Assembly (NCBI RefSeq): GCF_032854445.1
Contig: NC_088303.1
Location: forward strand, 31,847,265 to 31,911,264
Direction of reading: 5' to 3'
DNA: 64,000 nucleotides
Source: Liolophura sinensis
Taxonomy: Eukaryota; Mollusca; Polyplacophora; Chitonida; Chitonidae
Part shown: one piece after another, positions 1-12,569 of the stretch
Layout: each line of letters opens with the position of its first letter
Numbering within the stretch: the first letter of the stretch is position 1
Made by a program: the position numbers and the translations under genes
Notes under the pieces: generated by a model
Told to the model about the DNA's origin: nothing
Databases searched by the model: none
What the model saw: only the letters and a program-made list of their open reading frames with translations

Positions 1-51
1 CACATATATTTAATTCACAGATCTTTTAACTAGGTTGTCTATATCTTGCAG

Positions 52-881
52 GTCCATGTTGGAACAACAACAACAGTAACTTCTGCAGGGCTTTGTTGCC
101 CAGACCACCTGCCATCGATGGGAAAATATTTATCAATCATGTAAGAAATAAGTTGAGTCTCAGTGTAGTATATATTGTACCCCATTGTGGTATACAACCA
201 CATGCAAACAGCTACATGGCATCCAAAACAGTTAGTGGTTGCAGATTAGATTCCATTAGTTTAAATCCCGCTTTGCATATTTGAAATAAATGACATGAAA
301 AGCTGTGATATATTTTAAACATAAAAACATATAGCAAAATTACTTGCAAAATGACATATTTGTAATTGTCATATAATTGAATGGTTTAATGGATAACAAT
401 ATATACAATTTGCTTTTATACACGGGTTATACATGTTTAGTCAATACAAAAATAATTCGCTGATCGACGGTAAAGGCATATTTTGTTATTTTGCAATATT
501 TTTTTCTGTTTTAAGGTAAACTCACGCAGGGAGCGACTGCACCAAATTCTGTTGGGGCCAGTGGCCAGGACGCTTGAGGCCATCCGGCTCGTCCTGGCGG
601 CCACGTTCCAGACGCTGAAGATTCCGGCGTCAGCACTGGCCTGGTCGTCCAGGGTCGACACGCATGGGAACCCGGAGTTTCTGGGAGTCCGGTCCCAGGA
701 CATCCGGGTTGATGTGCTGCTGGACCCAAGACAAGGCATCAACATCGATGTACAGCGTCTGGGTCCAGCACGCGGCCGTCTTCGGGAGGTGGCTTATTGG
801 TGCTACCAAGTGACCTACAGGGGCGTGGTTTGTACCGAGCAGGGTACTAACGTCCTGTATGGTTCACGCTGGGACCCTTAA
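52..881 (+). CDS. Secreted protein of unknown function, tandem copy 1 (3' part only)
   Basis: Only the last two exons lie in the window: 52-140 and 516-881. Both have AG acceptors; 140 is followed by GTAAGAAA, and the stop TAA is at 879-881. Comparison with copies 2 and 3 shows that exons 1-5 lie upstream of the window. The last exon encodes the conserved 121-residue C-terminal region. It differs from copies 2 and 3 by Leu instead of Phe in the ARTLEAI segment. A polyadenylation signal AATAAA is at 1433-1438. I do not recognise the family; see the complete copy at 2669-6127 for the protein description. No lesion is visible in the part seen. Confidence 0.85.
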
Positions 882-1607
882 GCCATTGGCCGTTTACTGG
901 GAAGGGTGTCTGCTTCAACAGGCAAACTTTCGATAGCCACAATCTTCAGCAAAATTTCACAGTTTAAAGCCCAAAAATTACCTTTCTAAATAATTAACCT
1001 CTTCTCGAAAAACATTTTTAAGGATTGTACATTTTTCGAGCTAGTAATTTATTTTCACAGTCTATACCCTTCCCATTAACCAGCCGCTGACCATACCAGC
1101 TTGTCACCATGCTAAATTTCTTCTGCAAAAAACAAATCAATACTATTACTAAACTTTGCACCTTTCTATTCGTTTCGATACAGATAAAAAGCTGGCACTG
1201 GGATATTGCGGCTTTAAGACGAACTTGTATGGTTGGTTTTTCGAATAACGCCGTGTGCACTGTAGAACATTTTTCCGACATAGGAAACCCTTTCGGGTTG
1301 ATAACGAGCCGGATTCGTGTACAATCGTCACTGGCCCTGGGATGCACAACATTCAGGAGTACTCAGCATCTGACCACACAGATATATATGCACTATACCT
1401 AAGGTTTCGTTGTACTTTCTTTATCCTTTACAAATAAACTCGTTATGTTGCTGTCAAGAAATGACTGTCTGTGGTAATTTTTCTTTCTGCCAGCTGTATA
1501 TATAGATAAACAGATTGATTTGTTGGTTCATTGATTGGCGATATTCAGCTCAGAACAAAATCCCAGTTTGTTGGGTAGAGATGTATTTATTTTACATTTA
1601 CATTTAC

Positions 1608-1720
1608 TGAGGGAGAGGAAGCCAAGTATGAGCTGGACTTGAATTCACAGCGACCGCATTGGTAGGAGCTTCTTGGTCATTGCGCCGTCCTTGTTTGCTA
1701 CACCACTCGGCCACGGAGGC
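1608..1720 (-). repeat. SINE family A, tRNA-derived head fragment
   Basis: Read on the minus strand it starts GCCTCCGTGGCCGAGTGG, a tRNA-Leu/Ser-like A box. It continues to GTGAATTCAAGTCC, which resembles a B box, then the start of the SINE body. Copies lie at the same place in the other two spacers. Confidence 0.6.
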
Positions 1721-2061
1721 TACCAATCTGATTTATGGGTAAAGGGAATCGAAAGCCGCGTTTGAATCACCGTGCATGTTTATACACTCTTACTAGTAAA
1801 CACTCTTCCATCTGTTTCTATCTGCTGTGTTCATACTTAATAAAAATGTTTTCACTGAACTCTACATTTAGATAGATTGATTGAATATTTGGTTGATCGA
1901 TTGGCGATATTCAGCTCGGAACCAGATTACAGTTTGGGGATAGAGATGTATTTACATTCAGTGAATTTTAGTATGGAAAAATTATTCGAGATTTTTTTGT
2001 ATATTTTACGTATTTGATTATGTTTCATGCTGTATTGAAGAATTTTTCACTTATCTGATTT

Positions 2062-2272
2062 CTTTATTTATTTCATTGGTGTTTTACGCCATACTGAGAA
2101 TATTTCTCTTATACGACTGCAGCCAGCATTTTGATAGAAGGAAAGCGGGCAGAGCCAAGGGGAACCCACAACCATCCGCACGTTGCTGTCACCCCTATCC
2201 ACTTACAGCCGGAGATCAAGCCAGCATGAGTTGGACTTGAATTCACAGCGACCGCATTGGAGAGATACTCCC
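2062..2272 (-). repeat. SINE family A, body and tail
   Basis: On the minus strand the body ends in an AAATAAATAAA-like tail (TTTATTTATTTC on the + strand). The block with TATACGAC, GGGCAGAGCC and CAACCATCCGC recurs at 7309, 13748, 36584, 41392, 60843 and 61312, so it is a dispersed family. Confidence 0.7.
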
Positions 2273-2576
2273 GACCGGCCACTGTAATAACTTACCTCAA
2301 GACTTACCGACCAACCTAAATTCTCTATGGGTAACCCTGCACCAATATAATACATTTTCGGTCATTACTGGCAAGTCCCACGGCTCCAATTACAAACATC
2401 ACATCTCCATCATGGACATAAGTTGTCAATCACGGGAGTCTGTAAACATTATCTCTATCTAAATTTTAATCATGTTCACAACGTCCAACATCATCTACGA
2501 TGTCCACAGCGCAGCATCAGCCTTTCTGACGGCAAGGCGACAAGCATATAGACGAGCGTACTTTTGTGAAGCTATA

Positions 2577-2618
2577 TGACGTCACGGGAAACTATGACGT
2601 CTTACCATAGTGACGTAA
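2577..2618 (+). promoter_or_regulatory. Triplet of CRE-like sites upstream of copy 2
   Basis: TGACGTCA at 2577-2584 is a perfect CRE palindrome. It is followed by TGACGTCT at 2595-2602 and TGACGTAA at 2611-2618, and the start codon lies 50 bp further on. The cluster is conserved at 9023-9064, and the first site survives at 15152-15159. Binding by CREB/ATF-type bZIP factors is inferred from the motif. Confidence 0.55.
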
Positions 2619-2668
2619 CAATCACAAAATTCCAGAGTTGATGTTAACGTACCAGTATTCCGTCAAGG

Positions 2669-5600
2669 ATGAAGATCGTCAGAGCATTGCCGATACTTTT
2701 GTTACTTATTGGTTTGAAGTGGGTCGCAGACACAACCCTTATCTTTCTTAATAATGAGTAAGTACATAATTCAAGTATTACCTGCTTCTCATAGAAGTTA
2801 TCTTCACTAACCATGGCATCTATACGAACAAACCGTAGCAATTTCATTCATCTTTGAATGTTGGTCGGGTCGGACATAATTTGTGCCATATGGGTTGATC
2901 AACTTGTCTTTAACGCCAATGTCTTACATTTTGCTAAAGACATGATACGATCTCCTTCAGTTCATCCTCAAAGATTCAAGCTCAAACTTTAAAAGTTAAA
3001 CACGCCACTTCAGACATCGTGAGGATATGATAATTCAAAATCTAACGCGACAAGAGCCAAAGAATCGACTGTCACATGTGGGAAAGTTCGTCAGTAGCTT
3101 GCCAAAGGTCAGTGGTCCTATTTCCTTCACCCATCAACCTTATCGCAATCCGGTTTAAGTTAAAAATTCTTGAATATAACGTTAAGCAACGCCCAATCAA
3201 ATAAATAACTATAAAACAAAGATTAAGAATGACAGTGTTGTCTGAAATCATATCAGCTGAAATGATCCATGAAACGCTTGGTTTGTATTTCTAAATTACC
3301 AGTATATAATGTGGCCTGGCCTATAAAATTACAAAAAATAAGCTTCTTAGCTTTTTATTTGGAGGGGGGACACAAAAATGAAAGCTACAGTTTTCCTCAA
3401 GCTCAGTGGTCAATCCGAAAATTAATTAAGTTGTGATGACATCAAAAGTGACACCGGAACAAATTTGTTGGGGGTCAGGGAGAGAGCCCAACTTGGGGGA
3501 GTGGTTTTACCAAGCTTGTCGTTCCCAGTATGTTCATCGATGACGTCCTTTCCGAATATTCCCGACTACTGACGGAAAATATGCATAAAATACAGGGGTC
3601 ATTAAGAAATGCAAAATACTTTTTTGACTTATCTTTCTTTAGTTTCCTTCAAACCATACTCTTCGTTTAATAGTACCTTTTCATGTATCCTTTTATTTAA
3701 CATAAGCTTTCTCAGTACTTTATTTTGTTTTTGTCCTAATATAGGTGCTACCAGGAAGGGATTTTTGAATCTCTCTTTACAAAACTTCTGGTTGTTCTCA
3801 GAATAAAGAACCCTACTGTACCAGCGTGGTGGGCGCCATTGTGCAGCCTTACAAGTATACAAGGTAAGGCATGCAGTATTTATCTTGCATCGCCTGAACT
3901 TTTTGTTAATAGAATCTTCCAGACTTTATCTATATTGTTTTCTGAAAACACATCTGAAATTTATGAAATTCATGAAAAAGTCATTTCAAGAATCAGTAGA
4001 AAAGAAATCAATTAATTTAACACATACAGCTATACAGAATTTAAAAAATATATTCAAACAGAAATAAATGTTATACATAATACATCATGAAAATAAGAAA
4101 GAATCCGATTTAATGTCAGCAAAAAGAGGCATAAATTTTGAAGTTGTCTGCCTTTCTTTATTACAGGTTATTTTGATCCAGCATTCGCCATGTTGACCCT
4201 GGCTTGGTATCTATATGCTTTTCTGCAGCTGAAACAGGGAAAAGGTATATTTTGGAAGGAAAAACGGTTTTTAATACACATGCATTGCATATATATTTCT
4301 GAAATATGGTTGCAAGGGTATTTGAGAGTAAGCATGAACCACACTCCTTTCCCGTGGTGCGTGAGAAGGTCTGACAGCAACTTCCGGTTAGCCAAGATTT
4401 TCCCCGGGCTCTGTTAGGTTCCTCCCATCACATTGCTTTTGGAATTGTTTTAAAGGATTAGTGTCCATGTCCATTATGTATTCATAATTAGCTACCCCTG
4501 TATACCCTTTGTTAAATTGAGTTAAAGATGTTAAGAAATTTACATTTATCTGATTTCTTTTTCAGAAAAAACATTACGAAGAAGATATTCAAAAGTACTA
4601 TCACTTCGAGGAAAGAGAGGCAAACGTAAGTGGCAATTTTTCTTGTTTAATTGTTTTTGAACACCGCACTGATGAATTTTTCATCATATGGCGGCTTTCG
4701 GGTTTATGTGTGGTGGAAACGGATTTGCCCGGAGTACTGCCCTTCTCCAGGCATGTTGTAAAGCTTAAGCTCTAAACAGCATGCTATAAGTGGAAATAAC
4801 TGGATTTGAACCTCCAACCTAATTGCTCAGAAGACTGACAGTCTCAGAAAATCAGGGATTTTAATCCCCTGAGCCAAGGAAGTGTCTCAAAACATGTATT
4901 TCTAAAGTAACAAAGTAAAACCGGAAATAAATTGTCATATGTGTCTTGTGATTTTGTTTTGTTCAATTAAATCTGTCTAGGAAAGCTTACCAAATGTATA
5001 GCTATTTATATGCTAGTGACAGATCAGAGCTTTATCATACACCTAGCCCTACATGTATATTTTCTGTTCCAGGAAAGCGCATCTCCGAGTGGCTAGAAGT
5101 GCTGCCAAGAAAACGTAAGTTCTTCTTGGCGACTTCACGCATCATAAGCATCTTTTAGATTTGACTGTATTGGCATCCATTAACGTCGTTTTAGAAATGT
5201 AGGCATACAATAATATTCATTGGCTACTGTTTTAGTTAAATTCACATATATTTAATTCACAAATCTTTTAACTAGGTTGTCTATATCTTGCAGGTCCATG
5301 TTGGAACAACAACAACAGTAACTTCTGCAGGGCTTTGTTGCCCAGACCACCTGCCATCGATGGGAAAATATTTATCAATCATGTAAGAAATAAGTTGAGT
5401 CTATATAGTTGTAGTATATATTGTACCCCATTGTGGTATACAACCACATGCAAACAATTACATGGCATCCAAAACAGTTAGTGGTTGCAGATTAGATTCC
5501 ATTAGTTTAAATCCCGCTTTGCATATTTGAAATAAATGACATGAAAAGCTGTGATATATTTTAAACATAAAAATATATAGCAAAATTACTTGCAAAATGA

Positions 5601-6127
5601 CATATTTGTAATTGTCATATAATTGAATGGTTTAATGGATAACAATATATACAATTTGCTTTTATACACGGGTTATACATGTTTAGTCAATACAAAAATA
5701 ATTCGCTGATCGAGGGTAAAGGCATATTTTGTTATTTTGCAATATTTTTTTCTGTTTTAAGGTAAACTCACGCAGGGAGCGACTGCACCAAATTCTGTTG
5801 GGGCCAGTGGCCAGGACGTTTGAGGCGATCCGGCTCGTCCTGGCGGCCACGTTCCAGACGCTGAAGATTCCGGCGTCAGCACTGGCCTGGTCGTCCAGGG
5901 TCGACACGCATGGGAACCCGGAGTTTCTGGGAGTCCGGTCCCAGGACATCCGGGTTGATGTGCTGCTGGACCCAAGACAAGGCATCAACATCGATGTACA
6001 GCGTCTGGGTCCAGCACGCGGCCGTCTTCGGGAGGTGGCTTATTGGTGCTACCAAGTGACCTACAGGGGCGTGGTTTGTACCGAGCAGGGTACTTACGTC
6101 CTGTATGGTTCACGCTGGGACCCTTAA
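2669..6127 (+). CDS. Secreted protein of unknown function, tandem copy 2 (complete, seven exons)
   Basis: Coding exons: 2669-2757, 3745-3863, 4167-4244, 4566-4625, 5073-5114, 5294-5382 and 5762-6127. All introns are GT-AG and all phases fit, giving 843 nt and 280 residues. Residues 1-20 form a signal peptide (MKIVR followed by PILLLLIGL). Residues 71-92 are a second hydrophobic stretch. Residues 97-130 are very basic with RGKRGKRKR and PRKR, which look like furin-type processing sites. Residues 131-159 hold a Cys/Asn-rich linker. Residues 160-280 form the C-terminal domain, ending in YGSRWDP, with two Cys in WCYQVTYRGVVC. The start is the only ATG before the signal peptide and lies 50 bp after the CRE cluster. 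AATAAA is at 6679-6684. A processed secreted factor or peptide precursor is my inference; I recognise no named family. Confidence 0.82.
4330..4440 (+). repeat. SINE family A fragment in intron 3 of copy 2
   Basis: GTGAGAAGGTCTGACAGCAA, then TTTTCCCCGGGCTCTG and GGTTCCTCCCATCA, match the family A body in sense orientation. The same fragment is in copy 3, so insertion predates the duplication. Confidence 0.6.
4655..4883 (-). repeat. tRNA-derived SINE in intron 4 of copy 2
   Basis: On the minus strand a canonical RNA polymerase III B box, GGTTCAAATCC, is at 4802-4812. It is preceded by a Leu/Ser tRNA-like head (TTGGCTCAGGGGATT). Its exact counterpart is in copy 3. Confidence 0.6.
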
Positions 6128-6852
6128 GCCATTGGCCGTTTACTGGGAAGGGTGTCTGCTTCAACAGGCAAACTTTCGATAGCCACAATCTCCAGCAAAA
6201 TTTCACAGTTTAGAGCACAAAAATTACTTTTCTAAATAATTAACCTCTTCTCGATAAACATTTGTAAGGATTGTACATTTTTCGAGCTAGTAATTTATTT
6301 TCACAGTCCATACCCTTCCCATTAACCAGCCGCTGACCATACCAGCTTGTCACCATGCTAAATTTCTTCTGCAAAAAACAAATCAATACTATTACTAAAC
6401 TTTGCACCTTTCTATTCGTTTCGATACAGATAAAAAGCTGGCACTGGGATATTGCGGCTTTAAGACGAACTTGTATGGTTGGTTTTTCGAATAACGCCGT
6501 GTGCACTGTAGAACATTTTTCCGACATAGGAAACCCTTTCGGGTTGATAACGAGCCGGATTCGTGTACAATCGTCACTGGCCCTGGGATGCACAACATTC
6601 AGGAGTACTCAGCATTTGACCACACAGATATATATGCACTTTACCTAAGGTTTCGTTGTACTTTCTTTATCCTTTACAAATAAACTCGTTATGTTGCTGT
6701 CAAGAAATGACTGTCTGTGGTAATTTTTCTTTCTGCCAGCTGTATATATAGATAAACAGATTGATTTGTTGGTTCATTGATTGGCGATATTCAGCTCAGA
6801 ACAAAATCCCAGTTTGTTGGGTAGAGATGTATTTATATTACATTTACATTTA

Positions 6853-6965
6853 CGGAGGGAGAGGAAGCCAAGCATGAGCTGGACTTGAACTCACAGCGAC
6901 GCATTGGTAGGAGCTTCTTGGTCATTGCGCCGTCCTTGTTTGCTACACCACTCGGCCACGGAGGC
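6853..6965 (-). repeat. SINE family A head fragment
   Basis: Duplicate of the fragment at 1608-1720, with a one-base deletion in the CAGCGACC stretch. Confidence 0.6.
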
Positions 6966-7308
6966 TACCAATCTGATTTATGGGCAAAGGAAATCGAAAG
7001 CCGCATTTGAATCACCGTGCATGTGTATACACTCTTACTAGTAAACACTCTTCCATCTGTTTCTATCTGCTGTGTTCATACTTAATAAAAATGTTTTTGA
7101 CTGAACTCTACATTTAGATAGATTGATTGAATATTTGGTTGATCGATTGGCGATATTCAGCTCGGAACCAAATTACAGTTTGGGGATAGAGATGTATTTA
7201 CATTCAGAGAATTTTAGTATGGAAAAATTATTCGAGATTTTTTTGTATATTTTACGTATTTGATTATGTTTCATGCTGTATTGAAGAATTTTTCACTTAT
7301 CTGATTTC

Positions 7309-7507
7309 TTTATTTATTTCATTGGTGTTTTACGCCATACTGAGGAATATTTCTCGTATACGACTGCAGCCAGCATTTTGATAGAAGGAAAGCGGGCAGA
7401 GCCAAGGGGAACCCACAACCATCCGCACGTTGCTGTTACACCTATCCACTTACGGCCGGAGATCAAGCCAGCAACAGTTGGACTTGAATTCACAGCGACC
7501 GCATTGG
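7309..7507 (-). repeat. SINE family A body and tail
   Basis: Duplicate of the repeat at 2062. It joins directly to the family B repeat at 7508, where the copy in spacer 3 keeps more intervening sequence. Confidence 0.65.
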
Positions 7508-7690
7508 GTCGGGTCAATCGGGTCAATTTTCTTGCTTTAACCTCTCAGTGCTGTGCGACAAGCGAGGCGGCACTGAGTACCAGTTTGAAAGTCTTTGTTA
7601 TGACCCTACCCGTGTATGATCCAGGGGTCTTTGAATTTCCAGACTAACCCTGTAAGCATTTAGCCACCGAAGCGGCCTCACTCATTAATT
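7508..7690 (-). repeat. SINE family B-like, truncated
   Basis: Matches the right-hand part of the longer element at 13960-14285 (TCAATTTTCTTGCTTTAACC through CACCGAAGCGGCC). The left half, including the shared central domain, is missing here. Confidence 0.5.
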
Positions 7691-9022
7691 TGGTCAGGGC
7701 CTTAACCGCCAGAGCCATATATAATATGTTATGTCATTTCCAGCAATTCCGTGAGAACTGCGGATATTGACTCATATCGGATAGAGTCTAGGAAACAAAA
7801 ACACCTGACAGACATAGCAGGTCCTACTGACCATCGTGTGGACAAGCGCTCACAGCTATATACAACCCAGTCTCTAACATGAGTTTAGGTGCAGATAATA
7901 TTTCGTGAACACCTATTCATTTGAAGTATTTGTGTCATTTTAATGAGAAACACTCAGGGAAAGCATGCACTTCATGGATTTTGATGGATACACTGATGTA
8001 TTATTAAATATTGAAGATAAAACTATGTGCTTTTTCAGATGTACAATTATGTGAATTTGAGTTCTGATCAGGAAGATGTACATATTTCCATGCAGTGTAT
8101 AAAACTAGCTATCAGGTTATCGTGGTGAGCATAGATGACGAGTGATGTGAAATGTGACACGGGGTTACCCATGCATCTATGCATGCACCAAAGATTAAAA
8201 GAGTATATGCAAAGCACTTGTAATTGTATCCTGAAATACATGTCTATATAGCATAAAAGGGGAAAATAGCAATTTGGTTAGCATGGTAACTCCAGAAATA
8301 GACAACTGTAACGCACGGATACATCGTCATATCTGCATATATCAAATTCAAGATGGCAGCACTTCTGACGTCAGCAATGGAAAACTCGTAAAACTCCTTC
8401 CAGCCTGTACCAAGACGCTCCGAAGTTGTGAACTCACTTGTTCTTTCCTTTATTACGTCCTAATTATTGGTGTACGTGTGCTCAAAAAACAAATATATAG
8501 TACATACACGTATACATAAATATATAGTATAGTACACACGCACTGCAACGACATAGAAGAAAACGAAGCGTTCTACTGTCATTTGGACCGCCTGTGTGGC
8601 TTTTCCTCGAGTCTCCCATAACATTTATTGACAAGAAAGGAGATACATAGCATGTAAAACGCAAAATATAGCCCATCCAACCGACTGACTGACAAATGGA
8701 CGGAGGGGCAGACAGATCGACCGGCCACTGTAATAACTTACCTCAAGACTTACCGACCAACCTAAATTCTCTATGGGTAACCCTGCACCAATATAATACA
8801 TTTTCGGTCATTACTGGCAAGTCCCACGGCTCCAATTACAAACATCACATCTCCATCATGGACATAAGTTGTCAATCACGGGAGTCTGTAAACATTATCT
8901 CTATCTAAATTTTAATCATGTTCACAACGTCCAACATCATCTACGATGTCCACAGCGCAGCATCAGCCTTTCTGACGGCAAGGCGACAAGCATATAGACG
9001 AGCGTACTTTTGTGAAGCTATA

Positions 9023-9064
9023 TGACGTCACGGGAAACTATGACGTCTTACCATAGTGACGTAA
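9023..9064 (+). promoter_or_regulatory. Triplet of CRE-like sites upstream of copy 3
   Basis: TGACGTCA 9023-9030, TGACGTCT 9041-9048 and TGACGTAA 9057-9064, with the same spacing as in copy 2 and again 50 bp before the start codon. Confidence 0.55.
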
Positions 9065-9114
9065 CAATCACAAAATTCCAGAGTTGATGTTAACGTACCA
9101 GTATTCCGTCAAGG

Positions 9115-12100
9115 ATGAAGATCGTCAGAGCATTGCCGATACTTTTGTTACTTATTGGTTTGAAGTGGGTCGCAGACTCAACCCTTATCTTTCTTAATAA
9201 TGAGTAAGTACATAATTCAAGTATTACCTGCTTCTCATAGAAGTTATCTTCACCAACCATGGCATCTATACGAACAAACCATAGCAATTTCATTCATCTT
9301 TGAATGTTGGTCGGGTCGGACATAATTTGTGCCACATGGGTTGATCAACTTGTCTTTAACGCCAATGTCTTACATTTTGCTAAAGACATGATACGATCTC
9401 CTTCAGTTCATCTTCAAAGATTCAAGCTCAAACTTTAAAAGTTAAACACGCCACTTCAGACATCGTGAGGATATGATAATTCAAAATCTTACGCGACAAG
9501 AGCCAAAGAATCGACTGTCACATGTGGGAAAGTTCGTCAGTAGCTTGCCAAAGGTCAGTGGTCCTATTTCCTTCACCCATCAACCTTATCGCAATCCGGT
9601 TTAAGTTAAAAATTCTTGAATATAACGTTAAGCAACGCCCAATCAAATAAATAACTAAAAAACAAAGATTAAGAATGACAGTGTTGTCTGAAATCATATC
9701 AGCTGAAATGATCCATGAAACGCTTGGTTTGTATTTCTAAATTACCAGTATATAATGTGGCCTGGCCTATAAAATTACAAAAAATAAGCTTCTTAGCTTT
9801 TTATTTGGACGGGGGACACAAAAATGAAAGCTACAGTTTTCCTCAAGCTCAGTGGTCAATCCGAAAATTAATTAAGTTGTGATGACATCAAAAGTGACAC
9901 CGGAACAAATTTGTTGGGGGTCAGGGAGAGAGCCCAACTTGGGGGAGTGGTTTTACCAAGCTTGTCGTTCCCAGTATGTTCATCTATGACGTCCTTTCCG
10001 AATATTCCCGACTACTGACGGAAAATATGCATAAAATACAGGGGTCATTAAGAAATGCAAAATACTTATTTGACTTATCTTTCTTTAGTTTCCTTCAAAC
10101 CATACTCTTCGTTTAATAGTACCTTTTCATGTATCCTTTTATTTAACATAAGCTTTCTCAGTACTTTATTTTGTTTTTGTCCTAATATAGGTGCTACCAG
10201 GAAGGGATTTTTGAATCTCTCTTCACAAAACTTCTGGTTGTTCTCAGAATAAAGAACCCTACTGTACCAGCGTGGTGGGCGCCATTGTGCAGCCTTACAA
10301 GTATACAAGGTAAGGCATGCAGTATTTATCTTGCATCGCCTGAACTTTTTGTTAATAGAATCTTCCAGACTTTATCTATATTGTTTTCTGAAAACACATC
10401 TGAAATTTATGAAATTCATGAAAAAGTCATTTCAAGAATCAGAAGAAAAGAAATCAATTAATTTAACACATACAGCTATACAGAATTTAAAAAATATATT
10501 CAAACAGAAATAAATGTTATACATAATACATCATGAAAATAAGAAAGAATCCGATTTAATGTCAGCAAAAAGAGGCATAAATTTTGAAGTTGTCTGCCTT
10601 TCTTTATTACAGGTTATTTTGATCCAGCATTCGCCATGTTGACCCTGGCTTGGTATCTGTATGCTTTTCTGCAGCTGAAACAGGGAAAAGGTATACTTCG
10701 GAAGGAAAAACGGTTTTTAATACACATGCATTGCATATATATTTCTGAAATAATGTTGCAAGGGTATTTGAGAGTAAGCATGAACCACACTCCTTTCCCG
10801 TGGTGCGTGAGAAGGTCTGACAGCAACTTCCGGTTAGCCAAGATTTTCCCCGGGCTCTGTTAGGTTCCTCCCATCACATTGCTTTTGGAATTGTTTTAAA
10901 GGATTAGTGTCCATGTCCATTATGTATTCATAATTAGCTACCCCTGTATACCCTTTGTTAAATTGAGTTAAAGATGTTAAGAAATTTACATTTATCTGAT
11001 TTCTTTTTCAGAAAAAACATTACGAAGAAGATATTCAAAAGTACTATCACTTCGAGGAAAGAGAGGCAAACGTAAGTGGCAATTTTTCTTGTTTAATTGT
11101 TTTTGAACACCGCACTGATGAATTTTTCATCATATGGCGGCTTTCGGGTTTATGTGTGGTGGAAACGGATTTGCCCGGAGTACTGCCCTTCTCCAGGCAT
11201 GTTGTAAAGCTTAAGCTCTAAACAGCATGCTATAAGTGGAAATAACTGGATTTGAACCTCCAACCTAATTGCTCAGAAGACTGACAGTCTCAGAAAATCA
11301 GGGATTTTAATCCCCTGAGCCAAGGAAGTGTCTCAAAACATGTATTTCTAAAGTAACAAAGTAAAACCGGAAATAAATTGTCATACGTGTCTTGTGATTT
11401 TGTTTTGTTCAATTAAATCTGTCTAGGAAAGCTTACCAAATGTATAGCTATTTATATGCTAGTGAGAGATCAGAGCTTTATCATACACTTAGCCCTACAT
11501 GTATATTTTCTGTTCCAGGAAAGCGCATCTCCGAGTGGCTAGAAGTGCTGCCAAGAAAACGTAAGTTCTTCTTGGCGACTTCACGCATCATAAGCATCTT
11601 TTAGATTTGACTGTATTGGCATCCATTAACGTCGTTTTAGAAATGTAGGCATACAATAATATTCATTGGCTACTGTTTTAGTTAAATTCACATATATTTA
11701 ATTCACAAATCTTTTAACTGGGTTGTCTATATCTTGCAGGTCCATGTTGGAACAACAACAACAGTAACTTCTGCAGGGCTTTGTTGCCCAGACCACCTGC
11801 CATCGATGGGAAAATATTTATCAATCATGTAAGAAATAAGTTGAGTCTCAGTATAGTATATATTGTACCCCATTGTGGTATACAACCACATGCAAACAAC
11901 TACATGGCATCCAAAACAGTTAGTGGTTGCAGATTAGATTCCATTAGTTTAAATCCCGCTTTGCATATTTGAAATAAATGACATGAAAAGCTGTGATATA
12001 TTTTAAACATAAAAACATATAGCAAAATTACTTGCAAAATGACATATTTGTAATTGTCATATAATTGAATGGTTTAATGGATAACAATATATACACTTTG

Positions 12101-12569
12101 CTTTTATACACGGGTTATACATGTTTAGTCAATACAAAAATAATTCGCTGATCGAGGGTAAAGGCATATTTTGTTATTTTGCAATATTTTTTTCTGTTTT
12201 AAGGTAAACTCACGCAGGGAGCGACTGCACCAAATTCTGTTGGGGCCAGTGGCCAGGACGTTTGAGGCGATCCGGCTCGTCCTGGCGGCCACGTTCCAGA
12301 CGCTGAAGATTCCGGCGTCAGCACTGGCCTGGTCGTCCAGGGTCGACACGCATGGGAACCCGGAGTTTCTGGGAGTCCGGTCCCAGGACATCCGGGTTGA
12401 TGTGCTGCTGGACCCAAGACAAGGCATCAACATCGATGTACAGCGTCTGGGTCCAGCACGCGGCCGTCTTCGGGAGGTGGCTTATTGGTGCTACCAAGTG
12501 ACCTACAGGGGCGTGGTTTGTACCGAGCAGGGTACTAACGTCCTGTATGGTTCACGCTGGGACCCTTAA
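9115..12569 (+). CDS. Secreted protein of unknown function, tandem copy 3 (complete, seven exons)
   Basis: Coding exons: 9115-9203, 10191-10309, 10613-10690, 11012-11071, 11519-11560, 11740-11828 and 12204-12569, with the same phases as copy 2 (280 residues). The few replacements I see against copy 2 are Thr22 to Ser next to the signal peptide and Asn instead of Tyr in the GTNVLYG segment near the C-terminus. Several other changes are silent (for example TTT/TTC in exon 2). This pattern of intact splice sites and mostly silent change suggests both copies are functional. The polyadenylation signal AATAAA is at 13121-13126. Confidence 0.82.
10776..10886 (+). repeat. SINE family A fragment in intron 3 of copy 3
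   Basis: Counterpart of 4330-4440 at the same place in the intron. Confidence 0.58.
11101..11329 (-). repeat. tRNA-derived SINE in intron 4 of copy 3
   Basis: Counterpart of 4655-4883; the B box GGTTCAAATCC (minus strand) is at 11248-11258. Confidence 0.58.

Larger units (their letters stand above)
882..2576 (+). other. Spacer 1: 3'UTR, SINE fragments, no gene
   Basis: It holds the 3'UTR of copy 1 and two diverged direct copies of an 85-bp stretch containing GATTGGCGATATTCAGCTC (about 1530-1600 and 1880-1960). Two SINE fragments are listed separately. The last 250 bp are the conserved upstream region of copy 2. Short open frames on both strands here are repeat-derived and not conserved between spacers. 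Confidence 0.7.
6128..9010 (+). other. Spacer 2: 3'UTR, SINEs, no gene
   Basis: This is a longer version of spacer 1. Positions 7505-8716 are absent from spacer 1. It contains the 3'UTR of copy 2, two family A SINE fragments and a family B SINE. Unique AT-rich DNA runs to about 8715, then the conserved upstream block of copy 3 begins. I see no protein-coding exon. Confidence 0.65.

Noticed and set aside
483-515. N-terminal extension of the last exon of the secreted gene (MLFCNIFFCFK)
   Set aside because: It is intron sequence with a pyrimidine-rich tract ending in TTTTAAG. The exon starts at 516, and the apparent start codon is TTG.
2644-2847. 67-codon minus-strand frame over exon 1 of the secreted gene (also at 9090)
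   Set aside because: It is antisense to the signal-peptide exon, whose + strand reading, donor and phase fit the complete gene.
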